Positions 55,616 to 64,000 of a stretch of DNA of 64,000 nt are shown piece by piece. The translations under genes were made by a program, and so were the position numbers. The notes under the pieces were generated by a model. That model made no database searches and was not told the origin of the DNA. It saw only the letters and a program-made list of their open reading frames with translations. The stretch lies in contig CAMJPL010000012.1 in NCBI GenBank assembly GCA_946407735.1, forward strand, positions 1 through 64,000. The letters are read 5' to 3'. Source of the stretch: an uncultured Clostridia bacterium. Lineage in GTDB: Bacteria; Bacillota; Clostridia; Oscillospirales; CAG-272. The first letter of the stretch is position 1. Every line of letters starts with the position of its first letter.

Positions 55616-55644
55616 TTGACAAATCCGCCGATATGCGATATAAT
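55616..55644 (+). promoter_or_regulatory. Perfect consensus promoter of SBP3
   Basis: TTGACA (55616-55621), 17 nt, TATAAT (55639-55644), ~35 nt before ATG 55681. It is divergent from another perfect promoter, with 61 nt between the two -35 boxes. Confidence 0.85.
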
Positions 55645-55680
55645 TAACTAAAACTATAATAAGATGGAGAGTATGTCATT

Positions 55681-57180
55681 ATGAATAGATATTCAGCATC
55701 GCGCCTTGTATCGGCGCTGCTTCTCGCCTCCCTCGCGCTCGCAGCCTGCGGCGAAACCGCCGAGCCGTCGCCTGCCTCCACCACCGCCGCCGCCGAGACC
55801 GCGGCCGCCGCCGACGATAACGCCGAGACGGAGCCGGAGATCACGACCGAGGATTACGATCCTCACTTCGAGGCCGCCGATTACGGCGGACGCGCCTTCA
55901 ATATACTCTACAACGGCAACCAGCTCGAGCCGAACCTCGACTTCGCCGCCACCGAGCTCAACGGAGAGGCGCTGAACGACGCGATCTTCGAGCGCGACAG
56001 CAAGCTGAGCGAGAAATACAACATAGATATCCAGGCGGCCTTCAAGGATGACAACAGCATCGTCTCGGCGGTGAAAAAGGCCGTCCAGGCAGGAAGCGGC
56101 GACTACGACATGGTAGAGGTGAACGGAAACTTCTCAATGAACCTCGCCATCGCCGGGCTGTCGCACGAGCTGAACGAATACCCGCATCTCGACTTCAGCA
56201 AGCCTTACTGGAATTCGCTCATGCTCGCCGGAAGCTCTATCGCCGGCAAAAACTACTTCGTTTACAGCGACACGAACATACACGCCCTCGGCGCTACGCC
56301 GTGCACCCTGTTCAACAAGGTCGTGCATGAGAATTACGGCTTCGAGGACCTTTACGCCATCGTCCGCGAGCAGAGATGGACCTTTGACCAGATGGGCTCG
56401 ATGACGAAAACCGTCACCTCCGATCTCGACGGAGACGGCAAGATCACCCAGCTCGATACGCTCGGATTCATCGGGAACACCTTCGTCATCGACTGCTTCC
56501 TTTCCGGAACCGGATATCAGACCATCACGAAGGACGAAAACGATCTGCCGAGTCTCGCCATCGACACGCCGGAATTCCTGCGCATAAACGAGGCGATAAA
56601 CACCCTCTGCAGCATCAACACCGGAAGCTATATATGCGACCGCTACGCAGGAGTCGACCGCGAGTACGCCCCGATGGACGCTCTCGCCGAGGACAGGGCG
56701 CTGTTCTGGATCGCCAACCTCAAGGGCGTCGAGCGCATGCGAAACATGATCTCCGATTTTGGCATCGTTCCGATCCCGAAGCTCGACGAGAACCAGCCCG
56801 ACTACAAGATCCATTATCAGGCCAATATCGGCGCGGCTATGTCAGTGCCGCTGGTGGTGCTCGACGAGGATCTCGTGGGCATGTTCCTCGAGGACTGCGC
56901 CTACATGTCGAGGATGACGGTCCAGCCGGCCTACATCGAGACCCTGCTCAAGGGCAAATTCCTCCGCGACGACGCCTCGGAGGAGACCATGAGGATAATG
57001 CTCAGCACATATTATGCCGATCTCGGCTTCATGCTGAACGGTCAGAGCATCGACATACTCACGACGCTGCGCGGCTTTGTCCAGTCGGAGAAGGACGACG
57101 TGGCTTCAAGATGGGCGAAGAAGGTAACGTCATACCAGAAAAAGCTCGACAAGGTCATCACAGCCTTCGAGGGCGAGTGA
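55681..57180 (+). CDS. Extracellular solute-binding lipoprotein (orphan SBP 3)
   Basis: 499 residues. Signal peptide with lipobox LALAAC (Cys23, CGE), then an Ala/Thr/Glu/Asp-rich linker to ~60. FNILYNGNQLEPN (~80), the WTFDQMGSMTKTV block and the EF-hand-type loop DLDGDGKITQLD (~255) align with the other SBPs here. Expected to bind an oligosaccharide outside the cell. No permeases nearby. The next gene is a DUF1934 protein 47 nt on, of unrelated role, so the unit may continue into housekeeping genes. Confidence 0.88.
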   Translation: MNRYSASRLVSALLLASLALAACGETAEPSPASTTAAAETAAAADDNAETEPEITTEDYDPHFEAADYGGRAFNILYNGNQLEPNLDFAATELNGEALNDAIFERDSKLSEKYNIDIQAAFKDDNSIVSAVKKAVQAGSGDYDMVEVNGNFSMNLAIAGLSHELNEYPHLDFSKPYWNSLMLAGSSIAGKNYFVYSDTNIHALGATPCTLFNKVVHENYGFEDLYAIVREQRWTFDQMGSMTKTVTSDLDGDGKITQLDTLGFIGNTFVIDCFLSGTGYQTITKDENDLPSLAIDTPEFLRINEAINTLCSINTGSYICDRYAGVDREYAPMDALAEDRALFWIANLKGVERMRNMISDFGIVPIPKLDENQPDYKIHYQANIGAAMSVPLVVLDEDLVGMFLEDCAYMSRMTVQPAYIETLLKGKFLRDDASEETMRIMLSTYYADLGFMLNGQSIDILTTLRGFVQSEKDDVASRWAKKVTSYQKKLDKVITAFEGE

Positions 57181-57227
57181 AAACGGCTTCGCTGAAAACG
57201 CGGCAGAGCCGCGGATGAACAGACTCA

Positions 57228-58115
57228 ATGGACGGATATTACGACAAACTTATTCATACGATCCCTTCCCTCGCCGGCGTCCCCGATTACGACATCCTTG
57301 CGCCGGTGATGACCGCTACGCGTGAGGAGCTGGAAAACGGTCTCGCCGTGCCGGTCAGCGTCTGCCTTAAGGGCAGGATGGACAATCTGATCTACTCCAA
57401 CTTCGCCATGATAGACTCGGAATCGGCTCTCACCATGGATGAAGCCGAGATCGAAAAGCTAAACAGCCGCACAGACGAGCTGATAAAGAACGCCGTAAGC
57501 GAGGATATCGAGATAATAACGCGGGGATCCATGGTATCGTCCGGCGGTCAGACCGAGGTAAGGTACTGCGAGGACACATCCTCCGACGGCATCTCAGATT
57601 CAAAATCTCTCACGGTGATCAGCTTCGGCGAATCGTCTCCCGGCACCGTTTTTCTCGTGCGGTCGACGACAAAGGACTGGCGGGAGTTCATAAAGAAGAT
57701 GTCGGAGATAAAAAGCGAGGAGGCATTCAGGGAATTCCTGAAATATCTGCTCATCTCGGGAGACGGAGGAAACGGCTCCGACGATGAGCCTGATTTTTCG
57801 GAGCTCGCGGATATCGGCGAAGACGGAACCGACGGGGAGTTATTTGACGAGATCGACACGGCGCTGGTCTTCTCCGACACGATCCCGAAAAGCCGCGTCT
57901 GTTTCGGGACAAAAAGCCTGATCCCGTCCCGCATATTCCCCGGAGGCGGTCCGGCAGGCTTCACTCTGACGACGGTATCCTTCGAGAACGGCGTCAGGTT
58001 CCCCGAAGGCGGCGTCATGAAAATGCGCTATTCGATAGATTCGAGCGGCATGACTCAGCAGAGGGCCGATCTCACGATAACGGTAAAACCGATAGCCCCG
58101 GAGCAGGAAAAATGA
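57228..58115 (+). CDS. DUF1934-type beta-barrel protein with large insertion
   Basis: 295 residues. IEIITRGSMVSSGGQTEVRY (~95), GISDSKSLTVISFGES (~118) and the C-terminal FTLTTVSFENGVRFPEGGVMKMRY (~250) follow the lipocalin-like DUF1934 pattern, but an acidic loop (~160-205, GGNGSDDEPDFSELADIGED) separates the halves, making it about twice the usual length. DUF1934 genes in Firmicutes commonly lie near replication or arginyl-tRNA genes. It overlaps holA by 4 nt (ATGA). Function unknown. Confidence 0.6.
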   Translation: MDGYYDKLIHTIPSLAGVPDYDILAPVMTATREELENGLAVPVSVCLKGRMDNLIYSNFAMIDSESALTMDEAEIEKLNSRTDELIKNAVSEDIEIITRGSMVSSGGQTEVRYCEDTSSDGISDSKSLTVISFGESSPGTVFLVRSTTKDWREFIKKMSEIKSEEAFREFLKYLLISGDGGNGSDDEPDFSELADIGEDGTDGELFDEIDTALVFSDTIPKSRVCFGTKSLIPSRIFPGGGPAGFTLTTVSFENGVRFPEGGVMKMRYSIDSSGMTQQRADLTITVKPIAPEQEK

Positions 58116-59185
58116 GCGTTATACAATACAACGCGCTGAGCGCTCTGATAAAAAAAGGGATAACCGGCGGCTTTCTGCTGCTCGGAGACGAGGAATACCT
58201 GAAAAATTACTGGAAAAGACAGCTGACGGCCGCGGCGGTATCCGATCCTTCTGATATGTTCAACCGCTGGCTTTTAAACGCCGAGAGCTATACTCCTCAG
58301 GCGCTGAAAGACGCCATCGAGGCCCTTCCCTCCTTCGCGGACAGGAAGACGGTGGAGATTTCGGGGATCTCCCCGGTGTCGATGAGGGAAAGCGAGCTTG
58401 ACGAGCTGTGCGCCGTCCTCTCGATCATCCCGGAGCATCCCGAGACGACGGTGATAATGCACTGCACGTCGGACGAGCTGCCGTATGTAGACACGTCGAA
58501 ATATGTTCAGGCGTCCGACAGAAAGGCGGCCGGAGCTCAGACGAAGCTCGCCTCCGTCCTCAATGTCGTCGTATTCCCTCATGAGACTCCGGCGAAGCTC
58601 GCGCAGTGGATAATCCGGCACTTTGAGGCCGATGGAGCCGAATGCCCGCCAGAGAGCGCCAAATTCCTGATACAGACAGCCGGGCGCGATATGTACAGAC
58701 TCTCCGGCGAGATAGACAAGCTTTCGGCATATCTTCTTTCATCCGGTCGGAAGACCGTGACGCCGGAAGATATCAGAGCTAACGTCACCGAGCTTTTCGA
58801 GTTCGGGGATTTCGACTTTTCCAACGCGCTTCTCAGCCGCGACTGCCGAAAGGCGTTCCGCATACTCAGGGAGATGCGCGCTCACCCGGACGCGTCAAAG
58901 CTCTATCCGCCCGAATTCATACTCGGATCGATCTCCCGCATATGGTCTGAGCTTACCGCGATACGCGCGATGCTCGACGGCGGAGCCGCCGCTCCTGCCG
59001 TTTCCGCCGCGCTGAAAATGAACTCTTACCGGGCGGGGATATATATATCGGCGGCTTCAAAGACGCCGCTCGCCGAGCTGAAGGCCGGTCTCGACGCCTG
59101 CCGTCAGTGCGACCGGCTGATGAAGACGTCGCCGCTCGACAGCTCCGTGCTGCTCGACCGGCTCGTCATCAGCCTCTGCTCATGA
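58112..59185 (+). CDS. holA: DNA polymerase III delta subunit
   Basis: 357 residues, usual length. Clamp-loader AAA+-like delta subunit which opens the beta clamp. Typical elements: GGFLLLGDEEYLKNYWKRQL at the N-terminus, TPQALKDAIEALPSFADRKTVEISGI (~55), VVFPHETPAKLAQWI (~150), SAKFLIQTAGRDMYRLSGEIDKL (~175) and a C-terminal collar. Translationally coupled to the DUF1934 gene. Only housekeeping replication gene in the window. Confidence 0.88.
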   Translation: MSVIQYNALSALIKKGITGGFLLLGDEEYLKNYWKRQLTAAAVSDPSDMFNRWLLNAESYTPQALKDAIEALPSFADRKTVEISGISPVSMRESELDELCAVLSIIPEHPETTVIMHCTSDELPYVDTSKYVQASDRKAAGAQTKLASVLNVVVFPHETPAKLAQWIIRHFEADGAECPPESAKFLIQTAGRDMYRLSGEIDKLSAYLLSSGRKTVTPEDIRANVTELFEFGDFDFSNALLSRDCRKAFRILREMRAHPDASKLYPPEFILGSISRIWSELTAIRAMLDGGAAAPAVSAALKMNSYRAGIYISAASKTPLAELKAGLDACRQCDRLMKTSPLDSSVLLDRLVISLCS

Positions 59186-59225
59186 ACCCGATAAGCCAAA
59201 TATCATCTGAACGAACACCTATTAA

Positions 59226-60233
59226 ATGACATACAACACTCTCCCATACCGTCAGGCTCCGACAGCCGCCTCGCATCCGATATACGGCGGAAGGAATCTG
59301 CGCCGGGATCTCAACGTTATATTCGCGGCTCTGACGATCCACTGCTGCTCTTATTTCTTCTCGTGGATCATAAACGACGCGGTATATCTTACGCTCTCCG
59401 CCCTCTTCCCGTTCGATGAGGCGCACTACGCTGTCCTCTACGCTTCGGAAGCGATCACCTACACGATCGAGTTCATCATCCCGGCCGTGATCATCATGGC
59501 ATTCGGCCACATATCCCCGTTCAGGCTGGCTCAGCTGCCGGAAGGAGGGCAGACTGTCATGGGAAGGGCGAAGATCGGGCTGTTCTACGCCGTTTTCGCC
59601 GGGCTGTGCGCCGTTGAGACCGCCGGGATAATATCCGGCATGATCCTCGACATGTTCGAGTCCGCCGGATTCGACTTTTACGTCGGTCTCAGCGAGGAGC
59701 TGCCGGCGGATATCGGAGGGATAATCGCCTACCTCGTCTCGGTGGCTGTCGTTCCCGGATTCGTGGAGGAGCTTCTCTTCCGCGGATGCGTAGCCGGCGT
59801 CCTGAAGCGCTACAACGCGGCATTCGCCGTCATCCTCAGCTCGCTCCTGTTCGCTCTGATGCACTGCACCGTTCAGCAGTTCTTCTACGCTTTCTGTGCC
59901 GGGCTCGTATTCGGGTGGCTGGCGGTTTATACCGGGCGTCTCTGGCCCGGCATGCTGATACATATGCTGAACAACGCGATCTCGGTCGGATATGATTACA
60001 TCTACACGATGCTTGACCGCGATCTGTACGCGATACTGTATGTCTCGATCTCCTCTGTCATCATGGCTCTCGGCGTCTTCGGCATGATCATGCTGATGCG
60101 CCGCGGCGGACGTCTGCCGGAGAGCGTGAACGAGGTGAGCCTCAGGGCCGCCGCCTGGGCGGCGATAAGACCGCTGTCGGTGATATATATAATAGTCGTC
60201 GCCCTTGTGACCGTTATGGTCCTGTCGCTGTAA
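59226..60233 (+). CDS. CPBP-family intramembrane metalloprotease
   Basis: 335 residues with about eight membrane segments. The catalytic motifs of the CPBP (Abi/CAAX-protease) family are intact: VPGFVEELLFRGCVAGVL (~175, EExxxR), SSLLFALMHCTVQQF (~205, FxxxH) and LIHMLNNAIS (~243, HxxxN). Members cleave prenylated or other membrane proteins, or protect against bacteriocins. Its TAA overlaps the tadA ATG by one base. Confidence 0.9.
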   Translation: MTYNTLPYRQAPTAASHPIYGGRNLRRDLNVIFAALTIHCCSYFFSWIINDAVYLTLSALFPFDEAHYAVLYASEAITYTIEFIIPAVIIMAFGHISPFRLAQLPEGGQTVMGRAKIGLFYAVFAGLCAVETAGIISGMILDMFESAGFDFYVGLSEELPADIGGIIAYLVSVAVVPGFVEELLFRGCVAGVLKRYNAAFAVILSSLLFALMHCTVQQFFYAFCAGLVFGWLAVYTGRLWPGMLIHMLNNAISVGYDYIYTMLDRDLYAILYVSISSVIMALGVFGMIMLMRRGGRLPESVNEVSLRAAAWAAIRPLSVIYIIVVALVTVMVLSL

Positions 60234-60769
60234 TGTCATACAAGGACAGAAAAAAAGCGGCCGCCGAGAGAGCCGCGGCACGGCTGGCGGAGGACGAGGG
60301 ATTCATGCGCGAGGCGCTGAAGGAAGCGCAGGCCGCCTTCGATGAAGGAGAGGCGCCTGTCGGCTGCGTCATAGTAAGAGAGAAGGACGGCAGGCGGGAG
60401 ATGATCGCTTCGGCGCACAACACCCGCGAGCGCGACAAACGCGCATCGGCACACGCCGAGCACGACGCGATTGATACGGCCTGCCGCGCTCTCGGAGGCT
60501 GGCGGCTTACCGGATGCACACTTTACGTCACGCTTGAGCCGTGCCCGATGTGCGCCGGGCTTATATCGTCTGCAAGGATAGAACGTGTCGTTTACGGCGC
60601 TAAGGACCCTAAGGCGGGAGCGTACAGATCGGTCATGAACATGCTAGAATACCCCTTGTTCAGGCCGAAGGTCACCGGAGGGGTGCTCGAAGACGAGTGC
60701 GGGGACATGCTACGCCGTTTCTTCTCCGTAATGAGGATCAAAGACAAAGAAAAAGCACACCATACATAA
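60233..60769 (+). CDS. tadA: tRNA-specific adenosine deaminase
   Basis: 178 residues. Converts A34 to inosine in tRNA-Arg(ACG). The zinc and catalytic motifs HAEHDAI (~78) and LEPCPMCAGL (~102) are intact, with FMREALKEAQAAFDEGEAPVGC at the N-terminus (~23) as in TadA. The Lys-rich lead of 20 residues is longer than usual. Stop-start overlap with the CPBP gene. The SBP4 gene starts 15 nt after its stop, so the SBP may be co-transcribed. Confidence 0.92.
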   Translation: MSYKDRKKAAAERAAARLAEDEGFMREALKEAQAAFDEGEAPVGCVIVREKDGRREMIASAHNTRERDKRASAHAEHDAIDTACRALGGWRLTGCTLYVTLEPCPMCAGLISSARIERVVYGAKDPKAGAYRSVMNMLEYPLFRPKVTGGVLEDECGDMLRRFFSVMRIKDKEKAHHT

Positions 60770-60784
60770 TACTGGGAGGGTTCC

Positions 60785-62272
60785 ATGAAAAGCAGTTATC
60801 CGCTGAGGATCATGTCCGCAGCCGCGGCGTTCCTCATCCTTATATCGGCGTCGGCCTGCGGCGAAACATCCGACGCGCCGGTATCATCGACAGCCGATTC
60901 GGACGCCGGGACAGAGGCCGTGACCGAGCCGGAAGGACCGGTGTATCTTGACAGTCTGCCCGATGATCTCGATTTCGGAGGCACCGAGATCCGCTTTATA
61001 TCATCATTCGAGACGTCAAACATCGCGCTCTCCGAGGAGGACGACACAGGTGACGTCGTCAACGCCGCTCTCTGGCAGCGGAACTCAGAGATTGAAAGCC
61101 GCTTCGGGCTGAAGATAAAGCTGGTGGCGACGACAGGCTACGACAGCTTCAACAAGACGGTCACAAACTCGATAACCGCGGGCTCCGACGATTATGACGT
61201 CTTCTGCGGGCACACCCGCTTCAACGTCAATCTGGCGTCGAAGAATTATCTTATAAATCTCAAGGGAGTCGAGAACCTCAACCTCGACGCTCCGTACTGG
61301 AGCCAGCTCTACAACAGCAACGTCAACTACAAGGACAACTACTACTGGATCACCGGCGATATAACGAACAACTTCATCGCGTACATCTACGCCATGTTCT
61401 GCAACACCACGATGTGGGCCGATTACTATACCGGCGACGACATCTACACCGTCATCGACAGCGGCACATGGACTCTCGACAAGCTGTCCGAATATTCCGA
61501 GGGCGTTTATACCGACCTGAACGGCGACGGTCAGCAGGGCAACGAGGACGTCTGGGGACTGGTCATGCAGGAGGGGCACATCCTCAACGGCATGAGCTTC
61601 GCCGCCGGTGTCGTGTACACCTCGGTCGGTGAGGACGGGCGGTATGTCGTCAGCGTGAACAACGAGCACACCATAGACGTCTTCAACAAGATGCACAGCA
61701 TGTTCTTCGACCATGATTTCTGCCGCCTCATGCCGAACGCAGAATATGACACCCCGGCGCTCGAGATGTTCTCCGAGGGGCGCGTGCTGTTCATGCCGGC
61801 GACCTTCGGCGTAGCCGGAAACAAGCTGACCCGCAATATGCAGAACGATTTCACGATAATACCGTTCCCGAAATACGACGAGTCGCAGGAGCTTTACCGC
61901 GTGAACCAGTACGACGGCGTGCCGATATACGGCATACCGATCACCGCCTCCGCAGACCGCCTGCCTGCCATCGGCTGCGCTCTTGAGGCAATGTGCAGCA
62001 TGAACTCGTCCATCGTCATCCCGGCCTACTACGAGATAGCGCTCAAGAACAAGTACACCCGTGACGAGAAGACGGCGAAGATGATAGATCTCGTGCATGA
62101 CAGCGTGGCCGTCGATTTCTCGTTCGCCTGGGGCGACACGATCAGCGGCATATACGAGATCTTCTACGGAAACATTAAAAAGGATTCGATAGCGAGCGTG
62201 CTTGAGAAATCAATGAAGAAATGGGATAAGAACATGACAAAGCTCATGGACGCACTTGAAGGAGAAGGCTGA
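60785..62272 (+). CDS. Extracellular solute-binding lipoprotein (orphan SBP 4)
   Basis: 495 residues. Lipobox ISASAC (Cys25, CGE), Thr/Glu-rich linker. WTLDKLSEYSEGV then the EF-hand-type loop DLNGDGQQGNED (~250) match the other three SBPs. IRFISSFETSNIALSEED (~70) replaces their first strand. Ribosome site GGGAGGG. The URO-D-family gene follows after 8 nt, so this SBP is coupled to a cytosolic enzyme rather than to ABC permeases. Confidence 0.88.
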   Translation: MKSSYPLRIMSAAAAFLILISASACGETSDAPVSSTADSDAGTEAVTEPEGPVYLDSLPDDLDFGGTEIRFISSFETSNIALSEEDDTGDVVNAALWQRNSEIESRFGLKIKLVATTGYDSFNKTVTNSITAGSDDYDVFCGHTRFNVNLASKNYLINLKGVENLNLDAPYWSQLYNSNVNYKDNYYWITGDITNNFIAYIYAMFCNTTMWADYYTGDDIYTVIDSGTWTLDKLSEYSEGVYTDLNGDGQQGNEDVWGLVMQEGHILNGMSFAAGVVYTSVGEDGRYVVSVNNEHTIDVFNKMHSMFFDHDFCRLMPNAEYDTPALEMFSEGRVLFMPATFGVAGNKLTRNMQNDFTIIPFPKYDESQELYRVNQYDGVPIYGIPITASADRLPAIGCALEAMCSMNSSIVIPAYYEIALKNKYTRDEKTAKMIDLVHDSVAVDFSFAWGDTISGIYEIFYGNIKKDSIASVLEKSMKKWDKNMTKLMDALEGEG

Positions 62273-62280
62273 ACCGCGAA

Positions 62281-63333
62281 ATGAACAAGATTCTCACTCC
62301 GCTCACCCGCGACGAGCTATGCCGAGTCATCGAAGGACGCGGCACGGTCGGACGGGTGCCTATGATGATACACTTCTGGGCAAATCCGTCGATATTCGGC
62401 GACCGAAAGGAGGAGGCCGCTAGACTGCTTGACAGCTACCCCTTCGATTTCCAGCCGATATGGTTCGGGATACCTTCGATTTATAACGCTCCCGCAGACG
62501 ATCCGTCATACCGCTGGTGTTGGCATGACGAGGATACGAGCGGAAAGGCACTTGACAACGCCGGATTCATCAAGGAGTGGGAAACCGACCTCGATCCGAT
62601 GCTCGACGACTTCCCGTCTGCCGATTATCCGGGTCTCATATCCGGAAATGTTCCGGGCGACGGCAGATACCGTCTCGGCTGCTGGTGGTACTTTTTCTTC
62701 GAGCGCTTCTGGAGCATACGAGGGATGGAGGACGCGCTGACCGATTTCTATCTCTATCCCGACGAGGTGCACAGGCTGTTCCGCAAACTGACCGACTTCT
62801 ATCTCAGAATGATCGAGCGCGGAAAATACGAGCTCGGGCTCGACGGCATATTCACATCGGACGATCTCGGGACACAGAAAAGCACCTTCTTCAGCAACGC
62901 GATATTCGACGAGTTCTTCTATCCGTACTACAAGGAGATTATCGACCGCGTCCATTCTCTCGGCATGCATTTCTGGCTCCACACCTGCGGCAATATTGAA
63001 GCTTTCCTGCCACGGTTCATAGATCTCGGCATAGACGTGCTGCATCCGATCCAGAAATACACCATGGATGAGCGGAAGATCGCCGAAAAATACGGCAACA
63101 GGATCTCGATATGGGCCGGATTCGACGTACAACAGACGATACCTTACGGCACGCCGGAGGATGTCCGCCGGGAGGTGAGATTCCTGATAGACGCCTACGC
63201 AAGGCCCGACGGCCGGTTCATGCTGACGCTCGGCAACGGCGCGACGCCCGACGCCCCGTATGAAAGCCTCGAGGCGCTGCTGAGCGAGATCGCCGAGTAC
63301 GGAAGCGAGAAGATCAAAAGCTTCGAAAAATGA
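62281..63333 (+). CDS. Uroporphyrinogen decarboxylase (URO-D)-family protein
   Basis: 350 residues with a URO-D-like TIM barrel: TRDELCRVIEGRG start (~8), GRVPMMIHFWAN (~22), FTSDDLGTQKSTFFS (~197), MHFWLHTCGNIEAFL (~233), and LGNGATPDAPYE near the end (~320). It lacks the N-terminal substrate-binding Arg/Asp pattern of true HemE as far as I can see; HTCGN is typical of the methyltransferase-like and uncharacterised URO-D proteins often found with glycan or aromatic catabolism. Coupled to SBP4 (8-nt gap). Confidence 0.8.
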   Translation: MNKILTPLTRDELCRVIEGRGTVGRVPMMIHFWANPSIFGDRKEEAARLLDSYPFDFQPIWFGIPSIYNAPADDPSYRWCWHDEDTSGKALDNAGFIKEWETDLDPMLDDFPSADYPGLISGNVPGDGRYRLGCWWYFFFERFWSIRGMEDALTDFYLYPDEVHRLFRKLTDFYLRMIERGKYELGLDGIFTSDDLGTQKSTFFSNAIFDEFFYPYYKEIIDRVHSLGMHFWLHTCGNIEAFLPRFIDLGIDVLHPIQKYTMDERKIAEKYGNRISIWAGFDVQQTIPYGTPEDVRREVRFLIDAYARPDGRFMLTLGNGATPDAPYESLEALLSEIAEYGSEKIKSFEK

Positions 63334-63346
63334 TATGATCATAAAG

Positions 63347-63378
63347 AAACGTCCCGTCGTTATCTGCGCGGGGCGTTT
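63347..63378. other. Terminator-like hairpin between convergent genes
   Basis: AAACGTCCCG / CGGGGCGTTT stem (10 bp with one G-U) and a 12-nt loop, 14 nt after the URO-D-family stop and 13 nt from the LRR gene stop. No clear T-run on either side. Confidence 0.5.
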
Positions 63379-63390
63379 ACTGTGCCTGTA

Positions 63391-64000
63391 TCACTTTTTC
63401 TTTTTTCTGACTGCGCGGATTATCCTCGGCGCCGCGAAGACCGCCGCACCGAGAACCGCCGTTATGACCGCCATCTTTATCAGCATCGAGTTCCATGTCT
63501 CGCTTCCGGCAGTTTCTATGCCGTTCACCTCGGCGTAGCCGGCGGCGAAGTTATTGTCGGTGCAGTCGAGCAGCAGCTTCTCGCAGGCGGCGAACGCGTC
63601 GAAGCCGATATGATTTACAGTAGCCGGGACATATACCCTGCCGAGCACCGTGCAGCCGGAAAAAGCCATATCGCCGATATACGTGAGATCGGCCGGGAGT
63701 TCTATCGTCTTCAGCGAGCGGCAGCCCTCGAACATCCCGGCGGGGATCTCCGGCATCGACTTCGGGAGCACCGCCGTCTCGAGATTGAAGGCCCTGCTCA
63801 CGGCGTATTCGCCTATCACTGTGACGCTGTCAGGGATCGAGAGATATCTGATCACGTCGTTGCCGGCGAAAGCCGATTCGGCGATCTCGGTCACAGGGAT
63901 GCCTTCGATCTGCTCGGGTATCACCACTCTGCCTCCCTCCGCCGCGTCGCCTCTGAATCCGACGATCATAAGATGGCTGCCGTCTTCGGATTCGAGAAAC
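63391..64000 (-). CDS. BspA-like leucine-rich-repeat surface protein, C-terminal part (5' end outside window)
   Basis: The frame is open to the window edge (…FLESEDGSHLMIVGFRGD), so the ORF-track ATG at 63969 is not the start. Repeats of the LRR_5/BspA type are clear: VTEIAESAFAGND, LSIPDSVTVIGEYAV, TIELPADLTYIGDMAFSGCT and VYVPATVNHIGFDAFAACE. A C-terminal transmembrane segment (MAVITAVLGAAVFAAPRII) and a basic tail (RKKKK) anchor it, without a sortase LPxTG. Family members act in adhesion and surface binding. Confidence 0.85.
   Translation of the reverse strand, partial: FLESEDGSHLMIVGFRGDAAEGGRVVIPEQIEGIPVTEIAESAFAGNDVIRYLSIPDSVTVIGEYAVSRAFNLETAVLPKSMPEIPAGMFEGCRSLKTIELPADLTYIGDMAFSGCTVLGRVYVPATVNHIGFDAFAACEKLLLDCTDNNFAAGYAEVNGIETAGSETWNSMLIKMAVITAVLGAAVFAAPRIIRAVRKKKK

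Noticed and set aside
59169-60281. 370-aa minus-strand ORF opposite the CPBP protease
   Set aside because: Antisense shadow; low-complexity His/Asp/Arg-rich translation, while the plus strand has intact catalytic motifs.
61085-62098. 337-aa minus-strand ORF opposite SBP4
   Set aside because: Val/His-rich antisense frame with no family sense.
1-64000. CRISPR arrays, tRNA/rRNA genes, IS elements, prophage or replication origin
   Set aside because: No regularly spaced repeats, no cloverleaf or rRNA sequence, no transposase or integrase ORF and no terminal inverted repeats seen by eye.

Overview
The window looks like a chromosomal segment of a fermentative Gram-positive bacterium of the Clostridia, probably an uncultured gut or rumen species. 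The sequence reasons are lipoprotein SBPs with CGE lipoboxes, SLH-domain surface proteins, a BspA-like leucine-rich-repeat protein, AGGAGG-type ribosome sites, and DUF1934, HolA and TadA housekeeping genes. There are no Gram-negative envelope genes. The DNA is GC-rich with AT-rich promoters, many of them with an extended -10 of the form TGnTATAAT. The taxonomic placement is inference. No tRNA, rRNA, CRISPR array, transposase or phage module was found.

Layout. 1-2.1 kb: the end of a protein with an RRXRR-like N-terminus, then a GH28-like beta-helix protein. 2.2-6.3 kb: a leftward operon of amidohydrolase, small membrane-anchored protein, PHP hydrolase and sialidase-like protein. 6.5-11.8 kb: an SLH surface protein, a small membrane protein, a ceramidase-like lipoprotein and a sugar isomerase/epimerase. 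11.9-14.5 kb: malic enzyme and fumarase. 14.7-18.3 kb: GH5, an orphan SBP and a divergent AraC regulator. 18.3-21.7 kb: a tight SGNH, HAD, unknown and PfkB (HldE-like) operon. 21.9-25.2 kb: an ABC exporter pair and a YihY protein. 25.3-29.0 kb: a six-hairpin glycosidase with extra Cys clusters, a CE15-like esterase and a Nudix hydrolase. 29.1-32.5 kb: a second orphan SBP, a zinc-ribbon membrane protein and DUF1905/DUF1801 proteins. 32.5-36.1 kb: a GH27 operon with a PHP/DUF3604 protein and an unrecognised Cys-rich protein.

36.4-46.1 kb is the unusual part. A cysteine desulfurase, a thioredoxin-like gene with an in-frame TGA just before its CxxC, and a gene of about 7.8 kb lie in one leftward array. 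The large gene has a Nif11-like leader ending in a double-glycine-type motif instead of a Sec signal, then Calx-beta, Ig-like and propeller-like regions and C-terminal SLH repeats. It carries five frameshifts and two in-frame stops, so it is a decayed giant surface protein in this genome.

46.6-55.5 kb: an MGH1-like glycosidase, a DUF3574-like protein, an SLH-VanY carboxypeptidase, an M42 peptidase, a DUF975-CmpB-like membrane fusion, a clan-A glycosidase, a PHP protein and a phosphoesterase. 55.6-64 kb: a third SBP, DUF1934, holA, a CPBP protease, tadA, a fourth SBP, a URO-D-family protein and a BspA-like LRR protein running off the right end.

Taken together the segment describes a cell that degrades plant or host glycans, takes up the products through dispersed solute-binding lipoproteins whose permeases are not encoded here, and decorates its surface with SLH proteins.
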